The translations under genes were made by a program, and so were the position numbers. Shown here in pieces: positions 1-15,100 of a DNA stretch of 63,009 nt. The notes below the pieces were generated by a model that had not been told where the DNA came from, searched no databases, and saw only the letters and a list, made by a program, of their open reading frames with translations. The stretch is taken from the NCBI RefSeq assembly GCF_903469665.1, contig NZ_CAGKLC010000023.1, forward strand, positions 1 through 63,009, in the 5' to 3' direction. The DNA is from Flavobacterium sp. UGB4466 (GTDB taxonomy: Bacteria > Bacteroidota > Bacteroidia > Flavobacteriales > Flavobacteriaceae). Numbering within the stretch: position 1 is the first letter of the stretch; each line of letters opens with the position of its first letter.

Positions 1-2678
1 GAACTGCTAGCAGCACAACTTCCGTTAGAAGCAACCGTGTATCTTATCGTTACCGCTGTATCTGCTGTAACATCAGCTGGCGTGTAAACCGATCCTGTAA
101 TACTTCCGCCTCCTGAAATAATGCTCCAGGTACCTCCCGCAGGTGTAGCAGTTAAGGTTTTGGTAGCCGTTTCGCAAATAGCGGTCGTTGGAGTGGTATT
201 ATTGGCAGTGCCTGCAAACGCATTCACCGTAACTACATGAGTGGTGGTTACAGGACCATTACAGCCTGCTGCACTTGCAGTGATTGTAGTTGTGCCCGAC
301 CATGTTGCTGCATAAGTAACTGTTCCGGTTACCGCATCTATTGTATTTCCTCCTGCAAGACTTCCTGCATCGAGGCTATATGTGATTCCTGTTGCATTAG
401 TAGCTGTAGTCGTTCTTGTTACTGTTCCGGCTCCCTGACAACGACTAGATGTTGTGGGTGAGAATGGCGCTATAGAAACCGCCGGATTTAAAGTAACCTG
501 AATTACATTAGAAACAACACCTGTTGTACAACTATTGTAGGACCAAACTCTATAAAAATAAGTTCCGGGAGCTAATCCTGTAACGCTGTATGAAGTAGCA
601 GTATTCCCCAAATCCCTGCCATCTAAATTAGTGCTGACATGAGAACTAAAATTACTATTGTTAGAGACTGACAATCCATATGAAGTCGCCCCCGCAGCAG
701 CATTCCAATTAGCGGTAAAGCTGTTACAAGTTATCACAGTTGCAGCAGTCGCTACCGGAGCTGCCGGAGCAACTGGCTGTGCATTAATTACGACATTCGA
801 TGAAGCTGCTGAAGAACATCCATCTGCATTGGTCACTCTAAAAGTATAGGTTCCCGAAGCCGGAAGACCTGTGATAGTTGTACTTGCTCCTGTTCCTGTA
901 GTAGTTACATTTCCAGGCGATCTTGTAATCGTCCAATTTCCAGTCGGTAATCCGCTTAAGACAACACTTCCGGTTGAAACCGTACACGTTGGTTGTGTTA
1001 TCGTTCCAATAGTTGGTGCTGCCGGCAACGGAGCTACCGTTAATGTTGCATTAGGCGATGCGCTAAAACAAACATTATCCGGATGTTTAACAATTACAGT
1101 ATATATTTTTCCATTTAATCCGGATACATTTGAAATTCCTAAATTAGCTGTAGTGGTTCCACTATATACCCCGGTATTCGTTAAGTTAACTCCATTTTCC
1201 TGCCATTGATATGTTATAGAACCCGAAACATCCGTAGCTGGCGGAACTGTATAATTTGGTACTCCATTTGTATAAGATATAGCATTAGCGGCATTTGCTA
1301 CCACCGAGAAAGTTGCTGATTTACAAATCGCTACCGTTTGATTAGCCGGAGGAGTTGTTACAGTAACTTTTGTTGCTTTTGTAACATTTGTGTAACTACC
1401 GGTATAGGATGCTGCAGTTACTTTCCCGTTAAGATCAACTGCCGGCTTTCCGACGCCATAGGCACCTCCATCACCTCCGTCTGCAGTTGTATTATTATAG
1501 TATTCGTTTGCATCAGTACAGCCATCATTATCACTATCTGTTTCTAAAGAATTAGGAATACCATCTCCGTCTGTATCTGCACAAGACTCATTAATCGTTA
1601 TTTTTATATCATCCAGAAAATTTCCTACAGATGAAGCACCACTCGACCCATTTGATGAAATAGATTTAAAAGCAATTACAAGTACCGTTTTTCCCGGTGC
1701 GATGGTATACGTCCCTGAGTAGGATCCCCACGACGAATTACCATCTGACATTCTAACTTGTTCGGTTGCTGTTGCTACAGTTTCTCCCATGTTAACACTT
1801 GCAATGTCAGTGCCTTCCCTTCCTCTGTGCTTTAAAGACCAGGTAACAGTACCTCCGGCTCCATTTAAACAAAACTCTTGATAAAGAGTAGAAACCTGAT
1901 TGGCATTAAGTTCTACAAATTGATTTCCTTCAGCAGCAGGAACCCCCATAAATCCAGATTTCCAAATTTCTATCTGGCCATCAGTAGCAGTAGTATTCCA
2001 ACCGGGAACAGCCGTTTGGTTTAACAAAGTATAGGTACTACCCGCAATTACCGGATCTTCAAATCCTCCATTTGCAAACTTAACAGAGCAGCCTAAACAT
2101 TCAACGGTATCGAGAATACCATCATTATCATCATCTAAATCTTTCCAATCCGGTACTCCATCAGCATCTGTATCAACTGTAAAATTTGGATCTATAACGC
2201 ATGTTGTAGTGACTACCGAAGCATCGATAGAACTCAACGTTACATTTCCACTAAAATTACTCCCTCTTTTGACCTCTATGTATCTCCAATTAATAGGAGA
2301 TGAAAAAGTATAATCTAATGATAAATCGGTTCCAACAGAGGTCCATGCACCAGTAGTACCTGCCCTAACACGTAAATCAAGTTTCCCTCCATCGCCTCCA
2401 TTAACTTTTACAGAAGTACCGCTATTAATAGTAGTGCCCATATCAAGAACAAGCACATCACTACTACTATCAAAAGTGGCCACAGTATTATCGTCACTTC
2501 CTGTTGCATTCGTTCCATTAGCGACACCTGTATTTGACGTTACGCTTGCAGCATATACATGAGTGGTAGTACTGGAAGGCATTTGCCCTGGGAGACATTG
2601 CCCAGAAATTGTATTTACAGATAATAATAAAAAAGAAAATGTTATAAAAACATTCTTTATAAAAGTAAAGTTACACAT
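1..2678 (-). CDS. Giant secreted multidomain repeat protein, N-terminal part (cut by window edge)
   Basis: The reading frame is open from an ATG at 2678 to the left edge, giving 892 codons with no stop, so the C-terminus lies outside. A signal peptide covers about residues 1-27. A beta-rich discoidin-like segment follows (about 40-150). A thrombospondin type-3-like calcium motif ([19 protein letters not shown]) lies near residue 166, and a second (DTDGDGIPN) near 367. Between them is a segment resembling a carbohydrate-binding jelly roll (GFEDP, GNQFVEL). PKD/Ig-like repeats follow, with a fibronectin III-like stretch near 650-710. The protein resembles Bacteroidota cell-surface or gliding-type adhesins exported by the type IX system. 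The diagnostic C-terminal signal cannot be seen here. It lies 478 bp downstream of another giant gene of similar make-up in the same direction. The start is supported by the signal peptide; no clear -7 box was found. Confidence 0.8.
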   Translation of the reverse strand, partial: MCNFTFIKNVFITFSFLLLSVNTISGQCLPGQMPSSTTTHVYAASVTSNTGVANGTNATGSDDNTVATFDSSSDVLVLDMGTTINSGTSVKVNGGDGGKLDLRVRAGTTGAWTSVGTDLSLDYTFSSPINWRYIEVKRGSNFSGNVTLSSIDASVVTTTCVIDPNFTVDTDADGVPDWKDLDDDNDGILDTVECLGCSVKFANGGFEDPVIAGSTYTLLNQTAVPGWNTTATDGQIEIWKSGFMGVPAAEGNQFVELNANQVSTLYQEFCLNGAGGTVTWSLKHRGREGTDIASVNMGETVATATEQVRMSDGNSSWGSYSGTYTIAPGKTVLVIAFKSISSNGSSGASSVGNFLDDIKITINESCADTDGDGIPNSLETDSDNDGCTDANEYYNNTTADGGDGGAYGVGKPAVDLNGKVTAASYTGSYTNVTKATKVTVTTPPANQTVAICKSATFSVVANAANAISYTNGVPNYTVPPATDVSGSITYQWQENGVNLTNTGVYSGTTTANLGISNVSGLNGKIYTVIVKHPDNVCFSASPNATLTVAPLPAAPTIGTITQPTCTVSTGSVVLSGLPTGNWTITRSPGNVTTTGTGASTTITGLPASGTYTFRVTNADGCSSAASSNVVINAQPVAPAAPVATAATVITCNSFTANWNAAAGATSYGLSVSNNSNFSSHVSTNLDGRDLGNTATSYSVTGLAPGTYFYRVWSYNSCTTGVVSNVIQVTLNPAVSIAPFSPTTSSRCQGAGTVTRTTTATNATGITYSLDAGSLAGGNTIDAVTGTVTYAATWSGTTTITASAAGCNGPVTTTHVVTVNAFAGTANNTTPTTAICETATKTLTATPAGGTWSIISGGGSITGSVYTPADVTADTAVTIRYTVASNGSCAASS

Positions 2679-3156
2679 AAACAACTGGGTTTTTAGAAAT
2701 AGAAATACCAGATACTGAAAAAACAATAGTGGTTTTCAGCACATTGGATAAATACGAGAAAAAAACAGGAATGGTTTTTTGAAGTCTTAAAAAGTGCTTT
2801 TTAAAAGCTTTATCAAAAAAGGGTAGCGTTTGGACCATAGGTATATAGGTTCAAGACACAAAATGTCTTTTGGTTAAATTAGTAGTTTTTGGAGGCGCGA
2901 AAATATGCAAACAACTGGTTATCAGCTATATTTTTCGACAAACTACCCGAATTAACGATGAATGACATTTTTTATAAACCCTAATACTCTTTTGACTACA
3001 AAAAAAATGACTATTTGATAACGAAGCGGTAAAAATGAGGAGCTATATTATGTATATATTACACTTTTAAAGAATATAATGACAAAATTGCAATAAAAAA
3101 AAGCGCAACAATGTTGCGCTTTTTAAATATAAAATACTGTTTTCCAGTATTTTATA
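2679..3156. other. Gene-free leader/spacer between two giant genes
   Basis: No open frame with a plausible product was seen. The stretch is AT-rich. It holds a small hairpin (AAGACA at 2853-2858 with TGTCTT at 2864-2869). Two consecutive hairpins near 3098-3153 follow the stop codon of the downstream-numbered giant gene. A TATTTTCG sequence on the minus strand near 2915 is one base off the -7 consensus and could serve the truncated gene, but this is weak. Confidence 0.5.
3098..3124 (-). terminator. Rho-independent terminator of the giant repeat-protein gene
   Basis: The stem GCGCAAC/GTTGCGC (3103-3109 with 3113-3119) is extended by five A-T pairs and followed on the minus strand by a run of eight T. 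It lies 33 bp past the stop codon. A second hairpin (AAATACTG/CAGTATTT, about 3132-3152) sits between the stop and this terminator. Confidence 0.85.
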
Positions 3157-6100
3157 TTATTTAGAAAAATACAAATACCCCATTAAACTTACCGGTTCGT
3201 TTAAATACGTTTTATACGTAATCACGTAAAAATAAGTACCAACCGGTAATCCTTTTTGTTTATTCACAGTTGCCCTTCCTTCTGAAATTCCTCTAAAGGC
3301 AACTGACGTATTATTATAACCATGAGCATCATAAACCAGAACTCCCCAACGGTCATAAATTTCTACCGTTACATCAGGATAACATTCGACCCCATCAATT
3401 TTAAAAACTTCATTGATCCCATCATTATTAGGTGAAAATGCATTGTGAACTGTAATTTTACAAGCATCTAATGGCAGTACGGTAGGATTGTCTCCTAAAA
3501 TAGAATTTCCATCAGACAAGTCTTTTGCAATTTGCCCGTCCGGGCTGACGGCACTCACCTCAGCCTGATTTTCTACAGACCCTGCCTCGAGATCAGCAGC
3601 TGTTAAAACATAGGTTCCAACAAAGTTATTAGAATTTGTCTCTCCCTGTTTTAGAATCACCGGATCACCGGTAATAGTTACTCCAGGTTTAGGATCTTTA
3701 ACGACAACATTTACGAGTATAATATTTCCGGTATTGGTTATGCTAAAGCGATACGTAACTGTTTCCCCTACCTCAGCATATCCATTTTTGTTTTCATCAT
3801 TAAAAGTAGCCGTTTTGATCAGTGCAATAGAAGGTTTAAGGCTTAAATTAACAACCGTTGGATCATCATCACCAATTAAAGTGGGGTCATCGCTATCGGA
3901 GATATCGGTAACCGGATTCCCCTGAGGGTCATCTCCAATTGCAAGTGCCGAATTGATTACTACTCCTTTGGCAACGTCTGCAATATTTACGGTATACGAT
4001 GCTGTGGCTGCTCCTGTTGCTCCCGGTGCGAGTACATTAGGAGAAACAGCAATGGTTGTCGCTGTTAACATCGGATCTGTTACAACCAAATTGGTGAGTA
4101 CTACATTTCCGGTATTCTTAACCGTAAAACTATAATTGATGATTGAACCTACTCCGCCATTTCCGGTTAATTTTCCACCTTTTATTAAAGTTAGTTCTTT
4201 ATGTTGAGGCACCGGAGTAATTGTAGGGTCATTAGGTCCAATTAAGGTAAGATCATTACTGTCGGACAAATCCTGAATGGCTGATCCGCTAGTCGGCTGT
4301 GCTGTAACCAAAGCTTGATTTTCGACATAGCCCAGATTAATATCTGCCTGAGTCAACACATAAGTGCCTTTATAACTTGTTGTATTGGATTGCCCCACTC
4401 CCAATACTGCGATTGGTGTACCTGTAATATTTGCCTTTGGATCGGTTACCACCACATTGTTTAAATCTAAAGTTCCCGTATTGGTAATAACGAAGGAATA
4501 ACGAATTTGCTCTCCCGGCTGTGCATACCCATCACCATTGGAGTCAACGAAAACACCTTGTTTAAGCAATTGAATGGAAGGTTGTGCTACCGTTATTTTG
4601 ATAACCGCTTCATCGCAATTTGACGGATTTAATTTGTCACAAATTTTATATACAATAGAGTATATTCCCGCAGCCGTACCCGCAGGAACATCTACAGCAC
4701 CGGTAAGAATATTTAAAACAGGAACTGCAGCTCCGTTTATGGAGTTTGCCGCGGTAATAAGCGTACTATTAATATTGGTCTGCAGAATTGTTGTTCCGTT
4801 TAAAGTATCGTTGGCGTACGCATTTAAAACATTACTTGCTCCGGTTAATCCATTAATATTGTCAGCGGCATCATCATTCGCAACAATTGTCGGAACCGCT
4901 ACTACAACAGTAATAATGGCATCGTCGCAATTTGCCGGGTTTAATTTGTCGCAGATTCTATATCTAATCTGATAAGTTCCCACCGGTGTACCTGCCGGAA
5001 TGCTAACAAAACCAGTCGCCAGATCTAAGACAGGAACCAGTCCACCATTGATAGAAGTTGCCCCACTGATTATTGTTGGGTTAATTAAACTCACATCTGT
5101 TAGAAGAACTCCGTTGTACGTATCATTGTTTGTAAAAGCATTCAGTACATTATTTATTCCTGATAAGCCGTTTGCGTTTGTGATGGTATCATCTTCGGCA
5201 ACTATCGGAGGTGCGTTTACAATTATGATAATCGTTGCCTGATCACAATTCGTCGGATTTAGTTTTTCGCAAATTTGATATTGAATGAAATAAGTCCCTG
5301 CAGAGGTTCCTGGTGGTACATTTACATTTCCTGTAGCGGTATTCAATACCGGAACAATTCCATTTGTTGATGTTGACGGTGGCGTAGTACTCAAAACACT
5401 GATATTAACCAGAGTGGCTTGTGCTGTTACTCCATTAAGAGCATCATTAGTTAGCACATTTACTACATTGTTTGCACCAACATAGCCGTTAATATTACTT
5501 GCAAAATCATTATTAGCATCAATAATTGGGGCAATAACGTTTACGGTTATATCTGCCTCACTGCAATTGGACGGATTTAGTTTTTCGCAAATACGATAGT
5601 GAATAACGTAAATTCCTGCTGAAGTTCCTGCCGGTACATCGACATTTCCTGTCGCTGTATTCAATACCGGAACCGGGTTGCCGGAAACATATCCTGTTGG
5701 AGTTATTCTACTTACAGATGTAATATCAATGTTAACCAATTGAATATCCGAACCGTTCAGTCTGTCATTTGTAATAGCGTTTAGGATGTTGGTTGCACCT
5801 GTATACCCATTAATCGTACCTGCGTTATCTGCATTGGCGACGATCGTTGGCGCTATAACATCAATAGTTATAGTTGCCGTATCAAAATTGGCAGGATTTA
5901 AGTTTTCGTTCAAGCGATATTGAATGGTGTAAGTTCCCGCTGCGGTTCCTGCCGGTACATTTACATTTCCGTTTGAAGGATTTAGAACTGGTACCGCTCC
6001 GCCATTAATTGGTGTTGCCGGAACTACATTACTGATAGTTACCTGAGAAGGAATAACGGCCGCTCCGTTTAGAGTATCGTTCGTTAGTGCATTTAGTACA

Positions 6101-9100
6101 TTAACTGCTCCTGTAAAACCATTGATATTGGCCACGGCATCATTCACGGCATCTATTTGAGCTCCTGTTACATTAATGAAAACTGTAGCATTGTCACAAT
6201 TCAGCGGATTTATTTTCTCGCAAATGTGGTATTTAATTTCATAATCGCCAGCCGGAGTTCCTGCCGGAATACGAACAAATCCTGTTAGCGGTTCTAATAC
6301 CGGAACCGGGCCTCCGTTTATTGCTGTTGCGGGAACGTCAACTGTAATGTTTACTTTCGAAATATTAGCTGCAGTTCCGTTAAGAGTATCATTTAGTAAA
6401 ACATCAATTGCATTGTTGGTCGTTACATATCCGTTGACATTAGCAATGGTATCATCATTTGCGACAATTAACGGAGCCGAAACCTCAACGGTTATAATAG
6501 CAGCATCGTTATTTGACAAGTTTAGTTTTTCATTCAGCTGATAACCTATAAAGTAAATTCCCGCTGCAGTGCCCGGTGGTACGCTTACGTTTCCTGTTGT
6601 TGCGTTTAATACCGGAACGAGACCTCCATTAATAGGTGTTGCCGGAATAATATTAGTAATCGTTACTTCCGAAGGAATTACTGCCAAACCATTTAAGGTA
6701 TCGTTGTTTAAAGCATTTAAAGCATTCGGATCACCAACAAACCCATTAATTGGGGCAAAATTAGCATCATCTACGGCATCAATTGGCGCAGGAACAACTA
6801 TAATGGTAACGACTGCCTGATCACAATTCGTCGGATTTAGATTCTCACATATTTTATACACAAACTTATATTCTCCTGCCGGTGTGCCCGGGGGAACGTC
6901 TACTAAACCGGTAACGCTGTCAAGTGTCGGAACCGGACCGCCATTTATAGCCGCTGGAGTTGATATAACGGTTGTCGTAATATCCGGAAGGTCCAGCATG
7001 CCTCCATTCAGTAAATCGTTATCATAAATATTGATAATATCGTCTGCTCCATCATAACCATTCACATTTAAAACGGTATCATCAATGGCTTCAATAATTG
7101 GTGCAACTACATTAATGATTACAATTGCATCATCACAATTGCCGGGATTAAGGTCTTCACAGATCTGATATTTAATTTGATATTGCCCTGCCGGAGTTCC
7201 CGGTGGAACAGTCACAAAACCTAACGAAACATCCAATTCCGGAACCGGAGCTCCCGGAACTTTAGGCTGGGCAGGTGTTAAAATGGATGGAGTCAATAAA
7301 TTGGCCAAATTGATATTAATGACTTGCCCGTCAAAAGTATCAGCGCCTGCTGCATTGGTATAAACATTAATCACATCTACCCCGCCTTCGTAACCGTTTA
7401 CATTGTTTACCTGATCGTCATTTACAATTAGCGGAGCAGCTTTTACGACAACTGCAATACTAGCGTCTGCACAATTGGTTGGGTTTAATTTTTCGCAAAT
7501 AGTATAAGTGATAAAATAAGTATTGGCCGGAGTTCCTGCAGGAATGCTAATACTTCCTGTCGCAGAACTAAAGACAGGCACATTAGCACCAGGATACAAA
7601 GGTGTAGCAGCTATATTTTGTGTTATTGTTATTTCATCAAAATTTGCTGCTGTAATTGGAACTCCGTTTAAACTATCATTGGTTAAAGCGTTTGCGGCGT
7701 TCATTTGCCCTAAATAACCATTTATATTTTCTACTTTATCATCATTCGCTACAATTAATGCATTTCCAACAGGAACCAAAATAAATGCAGTATCACAATT
7801 TGTAGGGACTCCAATTTCGCAAATCTTATATTCAATTTCATATAGCCCTTTTACAGTTCCCGGCGGAACATTTACATTTCCGGTGGTAATATCCAGATAC
7901 GGAACTGTTGTAACCAAAGGGTCAATCGGCAAGGCCGGATTTACTACAGAAAGTGTCACATTAGATAATGTTGCCTGTGCACTGGCCAATCTGTCATTCG
8001 TCAGGGCATTGATTACATTGTTAGCTCCCGTGTATCCATTTACGAGATACCTAACAATATCGATTTTGGCATCAATTCCGGCAGTGGTTACACTAATTAC
8101 CTCTGTTGCTGTAGAACAATTTTTAAAATTGGAAGGATCTGACGGATTTCCCGGGTTTACAATTTCACATATCGTGTAAGTTAAGGTGTAATCTCCCGCT
8201 GGTGTTCCCGGTGCCACAGAAATGGTTCTGGATAGCGGATTAAAATCATAGGTTAAATAACTTGAAATAGAGTTTATGGTCACATTAACCGATGAAGGAT
8301 TCAAAATCACTCCGTTTATGGTATCGCTGTCTAATATAGAATGTGGTGCGGTACTTCCACCTGTGTCTCCGGAGATTGAGGCAAAATTTTCTGGAACTGC
8401 ACAAATTCTGTTAAAAATAGTAAAGATAGTCCCTGACGAAATACAAGTATTCAGCCCTACCCGTCTGACATAAATCGTTACGTTTCCGGAAGGTAAACCT
8501 GTAAAAACGTTGCTGGCCTGAAAAGTTGTTCCATCACTGCTATATTCATAACCGGTACCCAGATCCGGATTCGTGATATTAACAGTCCCTGTAGCAATGG
8601 TACAGGAAGGCTGTTCTGTTACTGCACCAACTGGGGCGGTCGGAAGATTAAAAACTTGTAAGGTTACCTGATTGGAAAAGGTACGACAACCGGATTCAGC
8701 CTGAGAGATCATAACTCTAAAATAACGGTTTCCTGCGGTCGCATAAGCCGGTGTTGTATAAGAAGCTGTTGTACCGCCAACTCCAGCTGTTACATCTGTA
8801 TAAGGTCCTGCCAAAGCAGCAGCACTTTGCCATTGATACAATATTGGGCTTCCGGAAATATTTCCTGCTGCCACAACGGTAAAAGTATGAGTCTCATTAA
8901 TACAGGCTTCCCCATCTTTTGGCTGTGTGCTGATTATTGGAATCTCAAAAACATCTACTTTCGCCGGATTAGAATTTATAGTTCCGCATCCAACACCTGA
9001 ATCTGTTACATTTAATCTGTAATACGCATCGGCATTTACAAAACCGGTGGTATAAGTTGTTGTATTGGCTCCTGAACCATCCGTTACGTTTGCCCAGCCT

Positions 9101-12100
9101 GTTGTTCCATCCAACGATTTTTGCCACTGATAGGTAAAGTTTCCGGAACCATTTTGGGCAGTTGATGTCATCGTAAACACACCTCCTTCACAAATATTTC
9201 CGCCCACGGGCTGTATGCCTATCGTTGGATCCGGAATAACACTTGCTACTACAACATTGGTAATAAGAGTACAGTTTGGATTTGACGAAGTGATTACACA
9301 ACGATAATAAGTTGTAACTGAAAGTGGTCCCGTCAAATAATTCGGATTTTGTGCTCTGATTTCTCCGGTAATATCAGCCCAACCATTAACCCCGTCAGAA
9401 GAACGCTGCCATTGATAGGTAAACGAAGCCGACCCATTGTTAGCAGAAGCCGCTGTTGACATCAACACTGTTCCTCCCACACAAACGGTATTCGGATTAA
9501 CAGGCTGAGTCGTAATACTTGGAATAATTACGGAAGCAATACTCGATAAAATTGGTATACATCCCTGAGTAGGATCAGAAATGGCCACCTGATAAAAAGT
9601 AGTCACCGTTAAGTTTGGAGTCGTATAAGATGCCGAATTTGCACCCGAAATATCAGTAAACGGACCCGCTAAAGCAGCAGAGCTTTTCCATTGGTACGCA
9701 TAATTTCCGGAACCTCCTGCCACTACTACATTTAAGGTGGCGTTTGAACCACTGCAGATGTTTGTTCTAAACACCGGCTGTGTCACTATGGTAATGGCCG
9801 ACAAAACCGTTACGGTCGCTACGTTCGAAGTAATGGTATTACATCCGTTTCCACTGGCCGAAACCTCAACTTTATAATAAGTAGTTTGTGTTAAAGCAGG
9901 AGTTGCATAAGTTGCTGCCGTTGCCCCGCTTATGGCTGTAAAAGTCGCATTATTTGTACTGCTATACCATTGATACGTTAAGGTCGGAGTTCCATTCGCT
10001 CCGGTTACCGATAAAGTATGATTTCCTCCCGAACAAATTGTCGCTCCTGTTGGCTGAACGGTAATAGATGGATCCGGAACCACTGTTGCTGTAACGGTAT
10101 TGGAGGTTAAAGTACAATTGGTAGTCGATGAGGTCACTAAACATCTGAATTGTGTAGTTCCATTTAATATATCTGAAGTAAAATTAGCCGTAGTTGCCGT
10201 TGCATTGGTTTCATTCACAAAACCTGAACCCGAATTACTTTGCCATTGATAACTAAGTGATCCCGTACCTCCATTTAAAGAAGCCGAAATACTAATATTT
10301 ACAATTCCTCCCACACATATAGCCACTGGAGTTACTGGCTGGGTAGCAATAGTTGCCACAAATACTGCTACGGCGTCTGAATAAACTTCGCAGCCATTTG
10401 CAGCTTGTCTCACTCTTACTCTGTAATAAAAAGTAGAAGTTAACGCTCCGGTGGTGTAAGCGGCTGTTGTGGCACCACTTCCTCCGGTTGTATTGGCCCA
10501 GCCTGTTGTACCGTTTGCCGATCTTTCCCATTGATAAATCAAAGTTCCTCCCAAAGGATCGCCCGAAGCTGCGACTGTCATGGTATGTGTCGCACCGGAA
10601 CAGATTGTATTTCCAATAGGCTGCTGGTTCACAACCGGATCAGGAATTACATCCACTAATACGCTATTGGAAGATACCAGACCACAACCGTTTCCGGTAG
10701 CCGAAACATCCACACGATAATAAGTATCCTGTGTTAATGCCGGAGTGGTATAGGTACTGGAAGTCGCACCGGATATTTGCGCAAAACTTATATTATCTGA
10801 ACTGCTGTACCATTGATAATTTAAAGACGGAGTTCCGCCTGTTCCTGTAACCGATAAGGTAAATGCTCCGCCTGAGCAGACAATTCCGCCTGTTGGCGGA
10901 ACTGATATGGCAGGATCAGCGACTACAGTTGCTGTAACCGTATTTGAAGTCAATACACAATTGGTTGTTGATGAGGTCACGAGACATCTGAACTGGGTGG
11001 TAGTATTTAAAACATCAGACGTAAAATTAGCGGTTGTTGCCGTCCCATTGGTTTCATTTACAAAACCCGCACCTGAATTACTTTGCCATTGATAACTAAG
11101 CGTTCCCGCACCTCCATCTAGTGTGGCAGCAATAGTAATGCTTACAATTCCACCTACGCAAATAGCCGCCGGAGTTGCAGGTTGCGTTGTAATTCGTGCA
11201 ACATTGACCAATGCCGCATTGGAGAAGGTTTCACAGCCGCTTCCCGATTGTGTAATTTGTGCCCTAAAATACAAATTCGATGTTAAGGCCGCTGTAGTAT
11301 AAGTTGCGGTATTGGCTCCACTTCCTCCTGAAACATTGGTCCAGCCCGAAGTTCCATTCACCGAACTTTGCCATTGATACCCAATCGTTCCTGCAGCGGT
11401 ATTGGTAGTTGTCGCAGCGACCGTCATCGTATGTGTATCTCCCGAACAAATTGTACTTCCTGTTGGCTGAATTGTGACAACGGGGTCCGCAATAATCGTA
11501 AGTTTTGCCACATTACTCGTAACCTGTGTACAAGTACTCGAAACCATTACTCTATAATAATCTCCGGTTGTTAAAGCATTATTAGTGGAAAAAGAAGCAT
11601 TCGTTTGCCCTGAAATATTGGCCCAGCCCGTTACGCCATTGGCAGAAGTTTGCCATTGATAGGTATAAGGAGCTATACTTCCGGTTGGGCTAGCCGTAAA
11701 AGTTGTGGTACCTCCTTCGCAAATGGTGGTGTCACTTGTTAATGCCGGAAGAACTAAGTCAGAAGGCCGTACTATATTGACTTCATCTGTATAAGAATTA
11801 CAAGAACCATTGCTGATCGTCCATTTTAATCGCGTTGTCCCTACTGATATATTCGTTACCGTAGTATTAAAAGCATTGGCATTGGTGATTACTGCCGTGC
11901 CTCCGGGATTCGTGACAAAAGTCCAAATACCAGTTCCTGTTACCGGATTGTTTCCATTTAAGGTTGCGGTTCCCGTATTACAAATCGTCTGATCGGCTCC
12001 TGCATTTGCTAAAGGCGGCAATGCATTTACAGTTACTGAAACAGTACTGGAACTTGATGCACACACTCCGCTTGTAATCGTCCATCTAAAAACATAATTA

Positions 12101-15100
12101 CCTGCCTGTGTTCCCAGAACCGTTGTTGTTGGCGAAGTGGCATCTGTAAAACTCACCGTTACCGGCCCTGAAACTTGTGTCCATAAACCCGTTCCGATTA
12201 TTGGTGTATTTGCTGCCAGAGTAAGTGTTTGAAATTCACAGATACTAATTGGAGTTCCCGCATTTGAAGTGGATGGCAGAGGGTTAACCGTTAAAGTCAG
12301 CTCATCAAAAAATTGACAGCTCAGATTTGTGGCTGTCCATCTCAAAACATAAGTTCCCGAAGCACTTGGTGTAAATGTAGAAGTCGGACTCGAAGCAGCA
12401 GAAAAAACTCCTGCCGGTCCACTGGTTTTTGACCATTGCCCCGTTCCAACTGCAATGGCATTGGCGGCTAAAATTGCACTATCAGATTCACAAATCGTCT
12501 GATCAGGTCCGGCATTAGGAATTGTTAAATCTGCAGTCACCGTAATTTGAACCGAGTCTGTTGTAGACGGACAAAGCGCTCCATTGCTAACGGTCCAGCT
12601 AAAAACATATACCCCTCCTGTTTGTGTCAGATTGCTAACCGTTGTAGTAGGCATAATATCAGAACTAAATACCGCTGTAGTTGGTCCGGAAACCTGAGCC
12701 CATTTTCCCACTCCTGCCAGTGGTGGAATTGCCGTTAGATCTGTCACAGATCCACAAATACTTTTATCCCCACCCGCAATGGCCTGTGAAGGCGGTTCTG
12801 AATTCTCAATCCTAATTTGATCCGACTCACTACAGGTTCCTGAACTAACGGTCCAGTTAAACACATAAAAGCCATAACCCGGATTTATAAACATCGTATT
12901 AGGATCGGTATCGTTTACAAAAGATCCCGTTCCCGGGCCAAATAATAGGGTCCATTTTCCTGTTGTTCCGGGATCAGGTGTCGAAGCTGCCAGCTGAAAT
13001 CCTCCTGCACCTACATCACAAAATTCCTGATCAGGCCCCGCATTTGGAGGTGTTGTAATCTGACCGTTTACCGTTACCTGAATATCATCTGACGTTTCAG
13101 GACAAAGGCCTTGTGCCGCAATAGTATATCGAAATACATAAACACCCGGTATTAAATTAGTTACTGCCGCGCTATTGTTACTGGTTGTTGTAATGGTTGG
13201 AGCTCCTGCTCCTCCGGAAACATAAGTCCAGGTTCCTGTACTGTTGGGATTACCCGTTAAATATAAAGGTCCCTCTAAGCAGGTGGCATAATCAGACCCC
13301 GCAGCTGCAACTTCCGTTACTTTTACAGTCATCTGATCTTGGTTTGTCGAACAATTTATTCCTGTAGAGGTTGTCCATTCTAAAATATATTCTCCCGTTA
13401 TAAGTCCGGATAAAGTTGAATTAGCCGCTCTAGCATCTGAAAACACAGGCGAATTGGGTCCGCTGACTAACGACCAGATTCCATTGCCAATCACCGGAGG
13501 AGTTGCCCCGAGCGTAACCGAATTTTGATTACAAACCGTTTGATCAGGTCCTGCGATTGCCGGTGAAGGACCTTCATCAACATTAAGCTGTACCGTAGCT
13601 GATGTACTCGCACAGAATCCTCTTGAGATGGTCCATTTGAACACCCAAGAACCTGAAGTTAGTCCCGTGATTGTAGTAGTGGGACTAGTCGGATTTGTAA
13701 TAACAGGTCCGTCTCCTCCACTAACCAATTCCCATAGGCCGCTTTCTCCGGAAGCTGGTGCATTTGCCGTTACTGTTGTATTATTCGCACATAGTCTTTG
13801 ACCAGGACCTGCCTGAGCTACAGTAATATCTGGTGCTATAGTTATACCTACACTATCTTCACCATCAGTACAGCCCACATTACTAACGGTCCATTTGAAA
13901 GTATAATCTCCGTCACTTAATCCTGTTACCGTAGTATTATATTGCGTTGGATTTGTAATGGTTACTGATGTTCCTGCGGTCTGAGTCCAAATACCGGTTC
14001 CGGGAGCAGGATCATTTCCCTTTAAGGTAATCGTGCTGGTACCGGTTGGAAAACATTGAGCAGCTCCTGCATCGGCATCCGCTCCTTCTGTTCCATTGGT
14101 AACAACATCAACTGTATCTGCCGACGTACCGCAGCCGTTTGCAATAGTCCAGGTAAAAGTATACGTTGTATTGGCAGCCAATCCGCTTACTTTGGTATTT
14201 GGATCACCCGGATCGCTAATAATTACACCGGCACTGGGAGAAACTGTCCAGGTACCATTTTCGCTGTTCTGTATAGCATTTCCCTGTAGTTGAACTTTTG
14301 CCCCGAAACAAACTGCCTGATCAGGTCCCGCATTAGCAGCTGTAGGGGCAACACTGGATACCAAAACCTCAGAAGTGCTTTGAGATACCTCACAAGCTTC
14401 TCCACCGGAAATGGTCCATCTAAATTTATATGCCCCGTTAATTAAGGGAGATACTGTTGTAGTGGGGCTATTGACATCAGAAAAAGTCACACTGCTAGGG
14501 CCCGAAATCTGTGACCATTTTCCTTTCCCCCGAACGACCAGATTTCCTGCCAATGTTCCGGAAGTTGAATTACAAGGTACTATCTGCATCGTTCCAGCAC
14601 TCGAAGTGGTAGGAGTTGCAGATACCACCAATGTCACATTATCATTAACAGTTTCACACTGACTCCCCTGATTTGGCGCTTTAATTAACCGAACAACATA
14701 AGTTCCTGAAAAAGTCAATTGACTAATCGTAAGACTGTTTCCTGAAAAATTCACCGGAGGTGTCGGGAACGAAGGATAGGGCGGATTCAGAATGGGGTTG
14801 ATACTTGGGCCTGATACGATCTGCCAGCTCATTTGCCCATTACCTGCAAAAGTTACCGGAATTGTTGCCTCAGACTCATTACAGCCCAGAACCTGATCCG
14901 GACCTCCTGAAATGGATATTATATCTTCTAAGACGACGACATAGTTAGCCGTCGTCACGCAATTTGTTACACTATTAGTCAGGGTGTACAAAAAAGTATA
15001 GGTTCCTAATGTGGTCATTCCTGACACTGCTGTGGAAGGGGAAGTCGGATTTTGAATTACAGCTGTCGGACCTCCGGTTTGTGTCCACTGCACACTTTCA

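Noticed and set aside
237..1547. Plus-strand frames near the left edge
   Set aside because: They lie opposite the truncated giant gene, which is open throughout and has a signal peptide and domains.
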